This document shows, piece by piece, positions 8,190 through 16,805 of a stretch of 64,000 nucleotides of DNA (its first letter is position 1; the number at the start of each line of letters is the position of its first letter). The notes below the pieces were generated by a model, which saw nothing but the letters and a program-made list of their open reading frames with translations, did not search any database and had not been told where the DNA came from. The stretch is from contig NZ_LMEI01000001.1 in assembly GCF_001426585.1 (NCBI RefSeq), forward strand, positions 62,944-126,943, in the 5' to 3' direction. A program made the position numbers and the translations under genes. The stretch comes from Streptomyces sp. Root431. Its GTDB lineage: Bacteria > Actinomycetota > Actinomycetes > Streptomycetales > Streptomycetaceae.

Positions 8190-8942
8190 ATGCGTATCGG
8201 CGAGATCGCCGCCCTCGTCGGGGTCACCCCGCGGGCCGTGCGGCACTACCACCAGTCCGGGCTGCTGCCCGAGCCGCCGCGGCGGGCCAACGGGTACCGG
8301 GAGTACGGGATCCGGGACGCCGTGCTGCTCGCCCGGATCCGGCGGCTGACCGAGCTGGGGCTCGGGCTCGACGAGGTGCGCGGGGCGCTCGCGGACGACG
8401 AGGGGCGGGGGCTCGTGGAGGTGCTCCGGGAGCTGGAGGCGGACCTCGCCCGGCAGGAGGCGGTCATCCGGGAGCGGCGGGAGCGGCTCGCCGCGCTGCT
8501 CGACCGGGCGCGGGACGGGCTGCTGCCCGCCGAGGGGCCCGTGTCGGAGGAGTTCGGCGAGCTCCTCGCGGGGCTCGGACCGGCCTCCGACTCGCCCATG
8601 GCGGCGAAGGACCGCGAGATCCTCGCCCTCCTCGACACCGTCGTCCCGGAGGAGGAGCGGGCCAGGGTGATCGGCATGCTCCACGGGACGGCGGAGTACG
8701 CGCACGAGGTGTACGCGCGGCTCGACGACCTCGCCGAGGCGGCTCCCGACGACCCCCGCGTGGCCGAGGCCGCCCGGGTGCTCGCCGACGCCCTGCCCGA
8801 CGAGGCGGGCTGGGAGCCGCCCGCCGAGGGCGCGGACGGGCTCGCGGACGTCTTCTTCGGCGACCTCGCCCCCGCCCAGTCCGCCGCCGTCCGCCTCGCC
8901 CTCCGCCTCGTCCAGGAGCGGCAGCAGAAGGGGAAGCGATGA
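8190..8942 (+). CDS. MerR-family transcriptional regulator
   Basis: A 250-residue activator-type regulator. The N-terminal winged helix (MRIGEIAALVGVTPRAVRHYHQ) and the GYREYGIRDAVLLARI segment are the MerR DNA-binding domain, followed by a coiled-coil dimerisation helix (about residues 70-120). The C-terminal 130 residues are helical with no metal-binding cysteines, so it is more likely a drug- or ligand-sensing than a metal-sensing MerR. Start ATG at 8190 with GAGG four bases upstream. The stop overlaps the start of the next membrane-protein gene (ATGA), so that protein is the probable regulated partner. Confidence 0.9.
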   Translation: MRIGEIAALVGVTPRAVRHYHQSGLLPEPPRRANGYREYGIRDAVLLARIRRLTELGLGLDEVRGALADDEGRGLVEVLRELEADLARQEAVIRERRERLAALLDRARDGLLPAEGPVSEEFGELLAGLGPASDSPMAAKDREILALLDTVVPEEERARVIGMLHGTAEYAHEVYARLDDLAEAAPDDPRVAEAARVLADALPDEAGWEPPAEGADGLADVFFGDLAPAQSAAVRLALRLVQERQQKGKR

Positions 8943-9787
8943 CTCGGCGCGCCGGCGAAGCCGCCGTCATACGGGGCCTGCGGTTCGTCGCGTACACCGC
9001 GCTGCCCGTCGAGGTCGTCCTCGCCGTCTGTCTCGTCGCCGGCGTGCAGATCCCCGGTGCCGTCCTCGCCGTCGCCGAGCTCGTGGTCGTGGCGCTCCTC
9101 GTCGCCGAGGGTCTCGTCTTCCGCCGGCTGCGGCGGCGCGGGCTCTCCGTCCGGGAGGCCGTCGCGGAGCTCGTGCCCGAGCCCGTGCTGCGGCTCGTCG
9201 GGCACGAGCTGCGGCTGATGTCGAGCCTGGGGCGGTGGGTCGCGCGGCGGCCGCACGGCGTCGACGGCGCGACCGGCGTCTTCCCGCACGCCCGCGACCA
9301 GGCCGCGCTGATCTACGGCTTCGCGTTCGTCTGCCTCGTCGAGACGGTCGGCATGTCGTACCTGCTCGCCGACTGGCCCGCCGCCCACGCGATCGTCCTC
9401 GTCCTCGACGTCTACACCGTGCTCTTCGTGCTGGGCCTGCACGCCGCCTCCGTGACCCGGCCGCACGTCCTCACCGGCGACGTCCTGCGGCTGCGGCAGG
9501 CCGCGCACGTGGACGTGTCCGTACCGCTCGACCGGATCGCGTCCGTCCGGCGCGAGTCGCTGTTCTCGCACGAGAAGACCGAGGGCGAGCTGAACCTCGC
9601 CGTCGGATCCCAGACCTCCGTCACCGTCGAGCTGGCGGAGCCCGTCGACGTGCCCCGGCTCCTCGGCGCGCCCCGGGCCGTCCGGATCATCCGCGTTCAC
9701 GCCGACGACCCCAAGGCGCTGGCCGACGCCCTCACGCGGGCGCGAACAGCACCTTCGCCGACCCCGGGTCCGCCTCCGCGAGCCTGA
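8939..9787 (+). CDS. Integral membrane protein coupled to MerR regulator
   Basis: A 282-residue protein of unknown function. Hydrophobic segments at about residues 11-35, 38-60, 122-145 and 148-170 predict four membrane helices. The last 110 residues are soluble and beta-rich (PHVLTGDVLRLRQAAHVDVSVPLDRIASVRRE), reminiscent of a bacterial PH-like domain. The ATG overlaps the merR stop by four bases. Its 3' end overlaps the convergent RNB gene by 56 bp. The coupling suggests the regulator senses something this protein handles; no substrate can be inferred. Confidence 0.8.
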   Translation: MTRRAGEAAVIRGLRFVAYTALPVEVVLAVCLVAGVQIPGAVLAVAELVVVALLVAEGLVFRRLRRRGLSVREAVAELVPEPVLRLVGHELRLMSSLGRWVARRPHGVDGATGVFPHARDQAALIYGFAFVCLVETVGMSYLLADWPAAHAIVLVLDVYTVLFVLGLHAASVTRPHVLTGDVLRLRQAAHVDVSVPLDRIASVRRESLFSHEKTEGELNLAVGSQTSVTVELAEPVDVPRLLGAPRAVRIIRVHADDPKALADALTRARTAPSPTPGPPPRA

Positions 9788-11174
9788 CCCGCAGCCACTC
9801 CCCCAGCGGCAGGTGGGAGGTGCCGCCCTGGATCCGGGCGACGACCGCCGGGTCCTCCAGGTGGACGGTGCCGACGGCCGGTTCGCGTTCCTTCACGTCG
9901 ATCACGTACGCGTCGAAGACCTCGCCGACCCGCTCGCTCAGGAGCGCCGCCTCGACGATGTCGACGCTCTCGCGCTCGACGGTGTTGGCGCGGCGCGTGC
10001 CCGCCGCCATCTCGTCGGGGAGCGCGGGCAGCGCGGCCCGCACCCACTCGGGCGGTTCGTTCCCGGCGACCGCCGCCACGCACAGCTCGCCCGCGTACCG
10101 GTCGACGAGCCGGCGCAGCGGCGCGGTGCAGTGGGTGTACTCGTCGGCGACGGCGGCGTGCACGGCCGGGGTGGGGATGAGGCCGTCGGTGAAGACGGTG
10201 TACCCGGCGCCGCGCAGGAGGGTGGTGCACTCCTGGAGGAAGGCGGCGTGGCGCGGGTTCGCGGGGTCGGCGGAGCGGACGACGTCCGCGTACGAGACGT
10301 GGTGCGGCCAGTCCACGCCGAGGGCCCGCGCGGAGCGGCGCAGCCGGGCGACCGCGCCGTCGGGGGCGGTGGGCAGGGTGCGGAGGATGCCGGTGCCGGC
10401 GGCGGTCATGAGGTCGGCGGCGGCCATGCCGGTGAGCAGGGAGATCTGGGCGTTCCAGCCGTCGGCGGGGAGTGGCGCCCGGTAGGCCAGGGAGTACGTG
10501 TGGTCGCTCTCGACGATCTCCTGTTCGGGGACGCTGAGGGAGATCCCGCCGCGCTCGGCTTCGAGCGCCTCGCGGAGCCGTCCGATGTCCCGGAGCAGGG
10601 CGAGGGGTTCCTCGGCCGTGCCGGAGTCGATCTGCCGCTGCGCGCCCGCGTAGTCGAGCTTGGCGCGGCTGCGGACGAGGGCGCGCCGGACGTCGGTGGC
10701 GACCCTGCGCCCCTCGGCGTCGAGGTCGATGCGCCAGAGCAGCGCGGGGCGGGGCTCGCCGGGGAGGAGGCTGGCGGCACCCTCCGAGAGGACGGGCGGG
10801 TGGAGGGGGACCTTGCCGTCGGGGAAGTAGAGGGTGAGGACCCGCCGGTGGGCCTCGGCGTCGAGCGCCGAGCCGGGCGCGACGAACGCGGCGACGTCGG
10901 CGATGGCGTAGTGCACGCGGTAGCCGCCGTCGGCCCTGCGGGCCAGGTGCATGGCCTGGTCGAGGTCGGTGGAGGTCGGCGGGTCGATCGTGAAGAACGG
11001 CAGGTCGGTGGCGTCGTGGTCGGGGAGCCGGGGGGCCTTCGCCGCGGCTTCGGCCTCGGCGAGGACGGCGGGCGGGAAGGCATCGGGGATCGCGAGCTCG
11101 GTACGGAGTGCGCGCAGGGCGGCCCGCAGCGGAGCCTCGGCTGCGCCGGTCACGTGGATGTGGCGGCGGGGCAT
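9732..11174 (-). CDS. RNB-domain ribonuclease (RNase II/R-like)
   Basis: A 480-residue 3'-5' exoribonuclease of the RNB family, shorter than RNase R because it lacks the usual N-terminal cold-shock domains. The catalytic magnesium site is the TIDPPTSTDLDQAMHL motif (D64, D70, D72). Other RNB signatures are HYAIADVAAFV, TLYFPDGKVPLHPPVLSEGA and EYTHCTAPLRRLVDRY. The start MPRRHIHVTG is chosen because homologues begin there, but the upstream sequence has only a weak ribosome binding site; an in-frame start exists at 11243. Convergent overlap of 56 bp with the membrane protein gene. Confidence 0.92.
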   Translation of the reverse strand: MPRRHIHVTGAAEAPLRAALRALRTELAIPDAFPPAVLAEAEAAAKAPRLPDHDATDLPFFTIDPPTSTDLDQAMHLARRADGGYRVHYAIADVAAFVAPGSALDAEAHRRVLTLYFPDGKVPLHPPVLSEGAASLLPGEPRPALLWRIDLDAEGRRVATDVRRALVRSRAKLDYAGAQRQIDSGTAEEPLALLRDIGRLREALEAERGGISLSVPEQEIVESDHTYSLAYRAPLPADGWNAQISLLTGMAAADLMTAAGTGILRTLPTAPDGAVARLRRSARALGVDWPHHVSYADVVRSADPANPRHAAFLQECTTLLRGAGYTVFTDGLIPTPAVHAAVADEYTHCTAPLRRLVDRYAGELCVAAVAGNEPPEWVRAALPALPDEMAAGTRRANTVERESVDIVEAALLSERVGEVFDAYVIDVKEREPAVGTVHLEDPAVVARIQGGTSHLPLGEWLRVRLAEADPGSAKVLFAPA

Positions 11175-11269
11175 GGACCGAGCGTATGGCGAGGGGTGGG
11201 GTGCGGCACTTTGTAGGCTGGACAGCCGGGGCCGCACCCCCACCCCCGTCCGTACGAAGGAGAACCACC

Positions 11270-12037
11270 GTGCTCGTGCTGTTGCCGCCCTCCGAAGGCA
11301 AGGCCTCCTCGGGGCGCGGGGCGCCGCTCAAGCCGGAGTCGCTGTCCCTGCCGGGGCTCGCGGAGGCGCGGGCCGCGGTCCTGGACGAGCTGGTCGAGCT
11401 GTGCGCGGCCGACGAGGAGAAGGCGCGGGAGGTCCTCGGTCTGAGCGAGGGGCTGCGCGGCGAGGTCGCGAAGAACGTCGAGCTGCGGACGGCCGGCGCG
11501 CGCCCGGCGGGCGAGGTCTACACGGGCGTCCTGTACGACGCGCTGGGCCTGGCGACCCTGGACGCGGCCGCCCGGAAGCGCGCGGGGCGTTCCCTGCTGG
11601 TGTTCTCGGGGCTGTGGGGCGCGGTGAAGGTGACCGACCGGATCCCGTCGTACCGCTGCTCGATGGGGGTCAAGCTGCCGGGGCTCGGCGCGCTGGGCGC
11701 GCACTGGCGGGGCGCGATGGCGTCCGTGCTGCCGGAGGCGGCCGGGGACGGGCTCGTCCTGGACCTGCGCTCGTCGGCGTACGCGTCGGCGTGGAAGCCG
11801 AAGGGCGAGGTGGCGGCGCGGACGGCGACGGTGCGGGTGCTGCACGCGCCGACCCGGAAGGTCGTCAGCCACTTCAACAAGGCGACGAAGGGCCGGATCG
11901 TCCGGAGCCTCCTGGAGGCGGGCGCGGAGCCGGGTTCGCCGGAGGAGCTGGCCGTGGCGCTGCGGGATCTGAAGTACGTGGTGGAGGAGGGCGGCAAGGC
12001 GGGGGCGCTGGACGTGCTGGTGGACGAGATCCACTAG
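11270..12037 (+). CDS. yaaA: YaaA-family peroxide stress protein (DUF328)
   Basis: A 255-residue cytoplasmic protein of the YaaA/UPF0246 family, which in E. coli limits free iron during hydrogen peroxide stress and has a DNA-binding fold. Family hallmarks are the N-terminal LVLLPPSEGK, the YTGVLYDALG segment, LLVFSGLWGAVKVTDRIPSYR, and VSHFNKATKGRIVR near the C-terminus. The start is GTG at 11270 with GAAGGAG seven bases upstream. It is divergent from the RNB gene. Confidence 0.93.
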   Translation: MLVLLPPSEGKASSGRGAPLKPESLSLPGLAEARAAVLDELVELCAADEEKAREVLGLSEGLRGEVAKNVELRTAGARPAGEVYTGVLYDALGLATLDAAARKRAGRSLLVFSGLWGAVKVTDRIPSYRCSMGVKLPGLGALGAHWRGAMASVLPEAAGDGLVLDLRSSAYASAWKPKGEVAARTATVRVLHAPTRKVVSHFNKATKGRIVRSLLEAGAEPGSPEELAVALRDLKYVVEEGGKAGALDVLVDEIH

Positions 12038-12056
12038 ACCGTCATTCATTGCACCC

Positions 12057-12076
12057 TGCGCAACGCTCGTTGCGCA
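12057..12076. promoter_or_regulatory. 20-bp palindromic operator candidate
   Basis: TGCGCAACGCTCGTTGCGCA has perfect 9-bp arms around CT. It lies 30 bp upstream of the KDPG aldolase start and 20 bp after the yaaA stop. Such TTGCGCAA-type dyads are typical repressor sites, so it is the likely operator controlling the aldolase. The cognate regulator is not visible in this window. Confidence 0.55.
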
Positions 12077-12105
12077 TCACGCTCGCCATGGGCACGATGA
12101 GGCCC

Positions 12106-12825
12106 ATGACGAGCGTGTTCGACCTTGCCCCGGAAGCCCTGGAATCCCTGGAAGTCCCGGCAGCCCGGGAAGTCCCGGAAGTCCCGGCAGCCCGGGCAGC
12201 CCGGGCAACCCCCGTCGTCCCCGTCGTCGTGATCGAGGACGCCGCCGACGCCGTCCCCCTCGCCCGCGCCCTCGTCGCCGGCGGGCTGCCGTTGATCGAG
12301 GTCACCCTCCGCACCCCCGCCGCGCTCGACGCGGTCCGCGCGATCGCGGCCGAGGTGCCGGAGGCGGTCGTCGGCGCGGGCACGGTCGTCTCGGCCGCCG
12401 GGGTCGCGGACGCGGTCGGCGCCGGGGCCCGGTTCCTGGTGAGCCCGGGGTGGACCGAGCGGCTCCTCGACGCGATGCGGGCGTCGGGCGTGCCCTTCCT
12501 GCCGGGCGTCTCGACGACCTCGGAGGTCGTGGCGCTGCTCGAACAGGGCGTGGAGGACATGAAGTTCTTCCCGGCGGAGGCGGCGGGCGGCGTCCCGTAT
12601 CTGAAGTCCCTCGCGGGCCCGCTCCCGCAGGCCCGGTTCTGCCCGACGGGCGGCATCTCCCTCGCCTCCGCCCCGGCCTACCTCTCCCTCCCGAACGTCG
12701 GCTGCGTCGGCGGTACGTGGATGCTGCCGCCCGACGCGCTCGCGGCCCGCGACTGGGCCCGGGTCGAGGCGCTGGCACGCGGGGCGGCGGAGCTCCGGGC
12801 CCCGCTCAGTCGCCGGGAGCGGTGA
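12106..12825 (+). CDS. eda: KDPG/KHG aldolase
   Basis: A 239-residue class I aldolase that splits 2-keto-3-deoxy-6-phosphogluconate to pyruvate and glyceraldehyde 3-phosphate. Motifs are [37 protein letters not shown] (catalytic Glu), [16 protein letters not shown], and the Schiff-base lysine in [13 protein letters not shown]. The start MTSVFDLAP has GAGG upstream. The first 35 residues are an unusual low-complexity extension made of a short repeat ([19 protein letters not shown]) encoded by near-identical GTCCCGGCAGCCCGGG-like units. No KDG kinase or dehydratase is adjacent. The 3' end overlaps the convergent GNAT gene by 20 bp. Confidence 0.92.
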   Translation: MTSVFDLAPEALESLEVPAAREVPEVPAARAARATPVVPVVVIEDAADAVPLARALVAGGLPLIEVTLRTPAALDAVRAIAAEVPEAVVGAGTVVSAAGVADAVGAGARFLVSPGWTERLLDAMRASGVPFLPGVSTTSEVVALLEQGVEDMKFFPAEAAGGVPYLKSLAGPLPQARFCPTGGISLASAPAYLSLPNVGCVGGTWMLPPDALAARDWARVEALARGAAELRAPLSRRER

Positions 12826-13615
12826 ACTCGACTCCCAGGTGGTCGGTCACCGGGCGGTAGCCGAGCCGCTGGTAGAGGGCGTTGCTGGTGGGGTTGGCGA
12901 GGTCCGTGAAGAGCAGGACCTGTGAGGCGCCGCCGTCCCGCGCGGCCCGGCTGACCGCCTCGGTGACACCGGCCGCGTAACCGCGACCGCGCTCGGCGCG
13001 CGGGGTGTAGACGAGGTGGACCCGGGCCTGGCCCTCGATCGTGGGCGAGACGCAGGCCATCGACACCGGGCGGCCGTCGGGCGCCTCCCAGAGGACGAGT
13101 CGGCCGTCGACGACCCGTTCCGTGACGTGGCCGGTGAAGTCCCTGCCCGTGGGGTCCTCCCCGATGTCCAGGGCGAACTCCCGGGCCCAGGCGGAGAGGA
13201 ACGGGATGTCGGCCTCGCCCGCGACCCGAGGACGTCCGGCCGGGGCCGGGTCCGGCGGGACCAGCTCGCCGAGCCGGAAGAGCCGCATCCGGACGATGGC
13301 CGTCCAGGGCCGCCCGGTGGCCTCCGCGAACGCCTCGACGGCCGCCGTCTCCCCCCGGACGACCGTCGGCTCCTCGCCGGCCGGGAAGACGAGCGCGCGG
13401 GCCGCCGCCATCGTCACGGCCCCGAAGGAGGGCTCGCGCGGCGGCGACACCGCGAGCGCCCCGGTGACCCGGCCGTCGGGCTCGGCCCACCAGCCGAGCC
13501 GCCCGGCGGAGTCCATGAGGGTGAGCACGGCGGTGTTACGGGCCGCCTCGGCGGCCAGCAGGTCGGCCGCGGCGGCCCGGAAGGCGGCGGCGTCCTCGGT
13601 GAAGTACCACGTCAT
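12806..13615 (-). CDS. GNAT-family N-acetyltransferase
   Basis: A 269-residue protein. The C-terminal half carries the GNAT acetyl-CoA-binding core: VHLVYTPRAERGRGYAAGV (motif A with the RGRGYA pyrophosphate loop) and LFTDLANPTSNALYQRLGYR (motif B). The N-terminal half is a degenerate GNAT-like region, as in two-domain Streptomyces acetyltransferases. Substrate unknown. ATG at 13615. Confidence 0.88.
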   Translation of the reverse strand: MTWYFTEDAAAFRAAAADLLAAEAARNTAVLTLMDSAGRLGWWAEPDGRVTGALAVSPPREPSFGAVTMAAARALVFPAGEEPTVVRGETAAVEAFAEATGRPWTAIVRMRLFRLGELVPPDPAPAGRPRVAGEADIPFLSAWAREFALDIGEDPTGRDFTGHVTERVVDGRLVLWEAPDGRPVSMACVSPTIEGQARVHLVYTPRAERGRGYAAGVTEAVSRAARDGGASQVLLFTDLANPTSNALYQRLGYRPVTDHLGVEFTAPGD

Positions 13616-13708
13616 GAACGGTGATGGTGGTACGCCACCGGGGACCGGGTCCAGCCTTTTACCGCACGCCCGCCCGCCTGCACGCCCGCCCGCCTGCCGC
13701 CGCCACGG

Positions 13709-13798
13709 CTCGGCGCGGATGCGCTCGGCGCGAATGTGCTCGACGCGGATGCGCTCGGCTCGGATGTACTCAGCGCGAATGCGCTCAGCGCAGGTGCG
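13709..13798. repeat. Six-copy 15-bp tandem repeat over a gene end
   Basis: Six consecutive 15-bp units of the form CTCGGCGCGGATGCG with one to four changes each, at 13709, 13724, 13739, 13754, 13769 and 13784. The last copy contains the stop codon (13785-13787) of the RNase H/phosphatase gene. Because 15 is a multiple of three, slippage would change the array without changing the frame. Confidence 0.85.
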
Positions 13799-15134
13799 AG
13801 GTGTCGTTGAGGAGCCGTACGGACGCGTTGCCGTCGGCGTAGTAGGCCACCGCCGAGATCGAGGCCGCCGACAGCTCCATCCGGAACAGCGACTCCGGCG
13901 GGGCGCCGAGCGCGAGCCGGACCAGGGTCTTGATCGGGGTGACGTGGGTGACGAGGAGGACGGTACGGCCGGCGTGGGCGGCGGTCAGCCGGTCCCGGGT
14001 GGCGGCGACCCGCCGGGCGACGGCCGCGAAGCTCTCGCCTCCGCCGGTCGGCGCGGCCTTCGGGGAGGCCAGCCAGGCGTCCAGGTCGTCGCCGTACCGC
14101 TCGCGGACCTCGCCGAAGGTCATCCCCTCCCAGGCCCCGAAGTCGGTCTCGCGCAGCCCCCGCTCGACCTGCACGTCGAGCCCGAGGCGGGCGGCGACGG
14201 CGGCGGCGGTCTGGCGGCAGCGGGTGAGGGGCGAGCTGACGATCTCCTGGATCGTGCCGCGCGCGGCGAGCGCCTCGGCGACGGCCTCGGCCTGGCGCAG
14301 CCCGGCGGCCGACAGCTCGGGGTCGGTGCCGCCGCTCCCCGAGAACCGCTTCTCGGGCGTGAGGGCGGTCTCGCCGTGGCGCAGCAGGACGAACGTCGCC
14401 GGAGCACCCATGTCGGGCCCGGTCCACCCCTGCGGAGCCTTCTCCGCCTGGGTGGTCGCCTCCGTCCGCGCGGCCGAGGCGAGGGAGGCGCGGGCCTGCG
14501 CCGCTACGGCCTCGTCGGGGGCGAACAGCCCGTCGTCGACCTGATCGGAGGCCTCGGACGGCTCGACCGTCCGTGTCGCGAGCGCCGCACGCGCGCGGGC
14601 CGCGCCCGCCGCCGCGTCGCCGGGCGGGCCCGACGGCGGCAGGCTCGCGGCGCTGCGGGCGGCGGCGGTGTCCAGCGCCGCCGTCGAGCCGGACGGCTCC
14701 CACTGGCGGCCCTGCTTGCCCGCGTCCATGGCCTCGTTGGCGAGCCGGTCCGCGTGCTTGTTCAGCTCGCGCGGGATCCACTCGTAGCGGACGCGGCCCG
14801 CCGGGAAGACCCGGCCCGCCTCGGCCGCCAGCGGCTTCATGTCCGGGTGCTTGATCTTCCAGCGGCCGGACATCTGCTCGACGACCAGCTTGGAGTCCAT
14901 GCGGACGTGGACGGTGGCGTCCGGGAAGAGCTCCCGGGCCGCCGTGAGCCCCGCCACCAGGCCCTTGTACTCGGCGACGTTGTTCGTCGCCACGCCGATG
15001 TACTCGGCCGCCTCCGCGAGCGTCTCGCCCGTCACCGGGTCCAGGACCACGGCCCCGTAACCGGCGGGCCCCGGGTTGCCCCGGGAACCCCCGTCGGCCT
15101 CGACGATCACCTCACGCGAGGACGGAGACGGCAT
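13785..15134 (-). CDS. Bifunctional RNase H / acid phosphatase
   Basis: A 449-residue fusion. Residues 1-140 are a type I RNase H (EADGGSRGNPGPAGYG with D14, E55 in NNVAEYKGL, D80 in RMDSKLVVEQMSG) that cuts RNA in RNA-DNA hybrids. A 100-residue alanine-rich linker follows. Residues 245-449 are a histidine phosphatase (FVLLRHGETALTP, catalytic H253; later TGGGESFAAVARRV and LLVTHVTPI), as in mycobacterial Rv2228c with its CobC-like alpha-ribazole phosphatase activity. The ATG shares one base with the upstream stop (TAATG), so it is coupled to the zinc-ribbon gene. Confidence 0.95.
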   Translation of the reverse strand: MPSPSSREVIVEADGGSRGNPGPAGYGAVVLDPVTGETLAEAAEYIGVATNNVAEYKGLVAGLTAARELFPDATVHVRMDSKLVVEQMSGRWKIKHPDMKPLAAEAGRVFPAGRVRYEWIPRELNKHADRLANEAMDAGKQGRQWEPSGSTAALDTAAARSAASLPPSGPPGDAAAGAARARAALATRTVEPSEASDQVDDGLFAPDEAVAAQARASLASAARTEATTQAEKAPQGWTGPDMGAPATFVLLRHGETALTPEKRFSGSGGTDPELSAAGLRQAEAVAEALAARGTIQEIVSSPLTRCRQTAAAVAARLGLDVQVERGLRETDFGAWEGMTFGEVRERYGDDLDAWLASPKAAPTGGGESFAAVARRVAATRDRLTAAHAGRTVLLVTHVTPIKTLVRLALGAPPESLFRMELSAASISAVAYYADGNASVRLLNDTSHLR

Positions 15135-15877
15135 TACAGACCGGACTCCGAGGTGCGGACCAGGATCCGGCTGCAGTTCTCGCAGCGGACGACCTTGTCG
15201 GGCGCGGAGGCGCGGATCTCGTTCACCTCGGTGACGTCGAGCTCCAGGCGGCAGCCCTCGCAGCGGCGCTGGTGCAGCCGGGCCGCGCCGATGCCGCCCT
15301 GCTTCTCGCGCAGACGGTCGTACAGCTTGAGCAGGTCGGCCGGGATGGAACCCGCGACGAGCTCGCGCTCCTTGGTGACGGAGGCGGCCTCGGCGTCCAG
15401 CTCGCCCTGGGCGGCGTCGCGCCGGGCGGTGGCGTCGTCGGTCTTGGCCTGGACGGCGGAGACCCGCTCGGTCAGCTCGGAGACGCGCTCCTGGGCGGAC
15501 TCGCGGCGCTCCATGACCTCCAGGACGATCTCCTCGAGGTCGCCCTGGCGCTTGGCGAGGGAGACGATCTCGCGCTGGAGGTTCTCCAGGTCCTTCGGGG
15601 AGGAGACGGCGCCGGAGTCGAGCCGCTGCTGGTCGCGCGCGGAGCGCTGGCGGACCTGGTCGACGTCCTGCTCGGCCTTGGTCTGCTCGCGGCCGCAGTC
15701 GCTCTCCTCGGTCTGCGCGGCGACGAGCAGGTCGCGCAGCTGCGTGAGGTCCTTGGTCAGCGACTCGATCTCGGCGTGCTCGGGCAGCGACTTGCGCTTG
15801 TGGGCGAGCTGCTGGAGTCGGACGTCCAGGCCCTGGACGTCGAGGAGGCGGATCTGGTCGGCGGGCGCGGCGTTCAG
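15134..15877 (-). CDS. Zinc-ribbon coiled-coil protein (CT398-like), CTG start
   Basis: A 247-residue protein: a long antiparallel coiled coil (about residues 10-180, heptads such as LQQLAHKRKSLPEHAEIESL) and a C-terminal zinc ribbon (CEGCRLELDV and VRCENCSRIL, two CxxC pairs). Homologues such as chlamydial CT398 are adaptor-like; the function is not established. No ATG or GTG fits the conserved beginning LNAAPADQIRLLDVQ. The codon there is CTG with GGAG ten bases upstream, and it overlaps the upstream stop as CTGA. It is the middle gene of a fully coupled operon between Nif3 and RNase H/phosphatase. Confidence 0.88.
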   Translation of the reverse strand: MNAAPADQIRLLDVQGLDVRLQQLAHKRKSLPEHAEIESLTKDLTQLRDLLVAAQTEESDCGREQTKAEQDVDQVRQRSARDQQRLDSGAVSSPKDLENLQREIVSLAKRQGDLEEIVLEVMERRESAQERVSELTERVSAVQAKTDDATARRDAAQGELDAEAASVTKERELVAGSIPADLLKLYDRLREKQGGIGAARLHQRRCEGCRLELDVTEVNEIRASAPDKVVRCENCSRILVRTSESGL

Positions 15878-16692
15878 TTGGGGGCTCCAGGGGAGGTGTG
15901 GTGGGAGGACCAGGGGTCGGTGACCGTCTTCGAGACGTGGACGCGGAGGTCCCAGCCGTGGCGGTCGGAAATCGCGTCGAGCTGGGCGGCGGCCTGCTCG
16001 CACCAGGGCCATTCGGTGGCCCAGTGGGCGGCGTCGACCAGGCCCAGTAGGGACTGTTGGGTGGCCTCGGAGACCGGGTGGTGACGCAGGTCGGCGGTGA
16101 GGAAGGCGTCCACGCCCGCGGCCCGTACGGCGTCGAAGAGGCCGTCGCCGGAGCCGCCGCTGACGGCGACGCGGCGGACGGTCATGCCGGGGTCGCCGGC
16201 GACCCGGATGCCCTGCGCGGTGGCGGGCAGGCGCTTCGCGGCGCGGGCGGCGAACTCGGCGAGGGTCTCGGGGTGGTCGAGCTCGCAGATCCGGCCGAGG
16301 TTGTTCTCGGGCACGAGGGGGCCGGTGACCCGGAGGTCGAGCGCGCCGGCGAGGGCGTCGGAGACGCCGGGCTCGGCGGTGTCGGCGTTGGTGTGCGCGA
16401 CGTGGAGGGCGATGTCGTGCTTGATGAGGTGGTGCACGACGCGGCCCTTGAAGTGGCCGGCCGAGACCGTCGTCGTACCGCGCAGATAGAGCGGGTGGTG
16501 GGTGACGAGCAGGTCGGCGCCGAGGGCGATCGCCTCGTCGGCGATCTCCTGGACGGGGTCGACGGCGAACAGGACGCGGCCGACCTGGGCGTCGGGGTCG
16601 CCGCAGACGGTTCCGACCGCGTCCCACTGCTCGGCGCGCTGGGGCGGCCAGAGGGCGTCGAGCGCGGCGATGACTTCAGACAGGCGGGGCAC
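15874..16692 (-). CDS. Nif3-like dinuclear metal-centre protein
   Basis: A 272-residue protein of the NIF3/YbgI (GTP cyclohydrolase I type 2-like) family, which forms a hexameric toroid with paired metal ions; the cellular role is unsettled. Metal ligands are seen in DLLVTHHPLYLRG, VAHTNADTAEPGVSDALA, and near the C-terminus LVDAAHWATEWPWCE (HxxxE). ATG at 16692. First gene of the Nif3 / zinc-ribbon / RNase H operon; its TGA overlaps the next gene's CTG start. Confidence 0.93.
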   Translation of the reverse strand: MPRLSEVIAALDALWPPQRAEQWDAVGTVCGDPDAQVGRVLFAVDPVQEIADEAIALGADLLVTHHPLYLRGTTTVSAGHFKGRVVHHLIKHDIALHVAHTNADTAEPGVSDALAGALDLRVTGPLVPENNLGRICELDHPETLAEFAARAAKRLPATAQGIRVAGDPGMTVRRVAVSGGSGDGLFDAVRAAGVDAFLTADLRHHPVSEATQQSLLGLVDAAHWATEWPWCEQAAAQLDAISDRHGWDLRVHVSKTVTDPWSSHHTSPGAPN

Positions 16693-16805
16693 GAAGGAAA
16701 GGCTACCTGTCTCGTCTTTGCGCCTAAACCGGCGGAGCTCTCGCGGAGGTGCCGGGGCGCCGTCGGGGTTGCTCGATGCGTGGTCGCGGTGGTCTCGGAC
16801 GGCAG

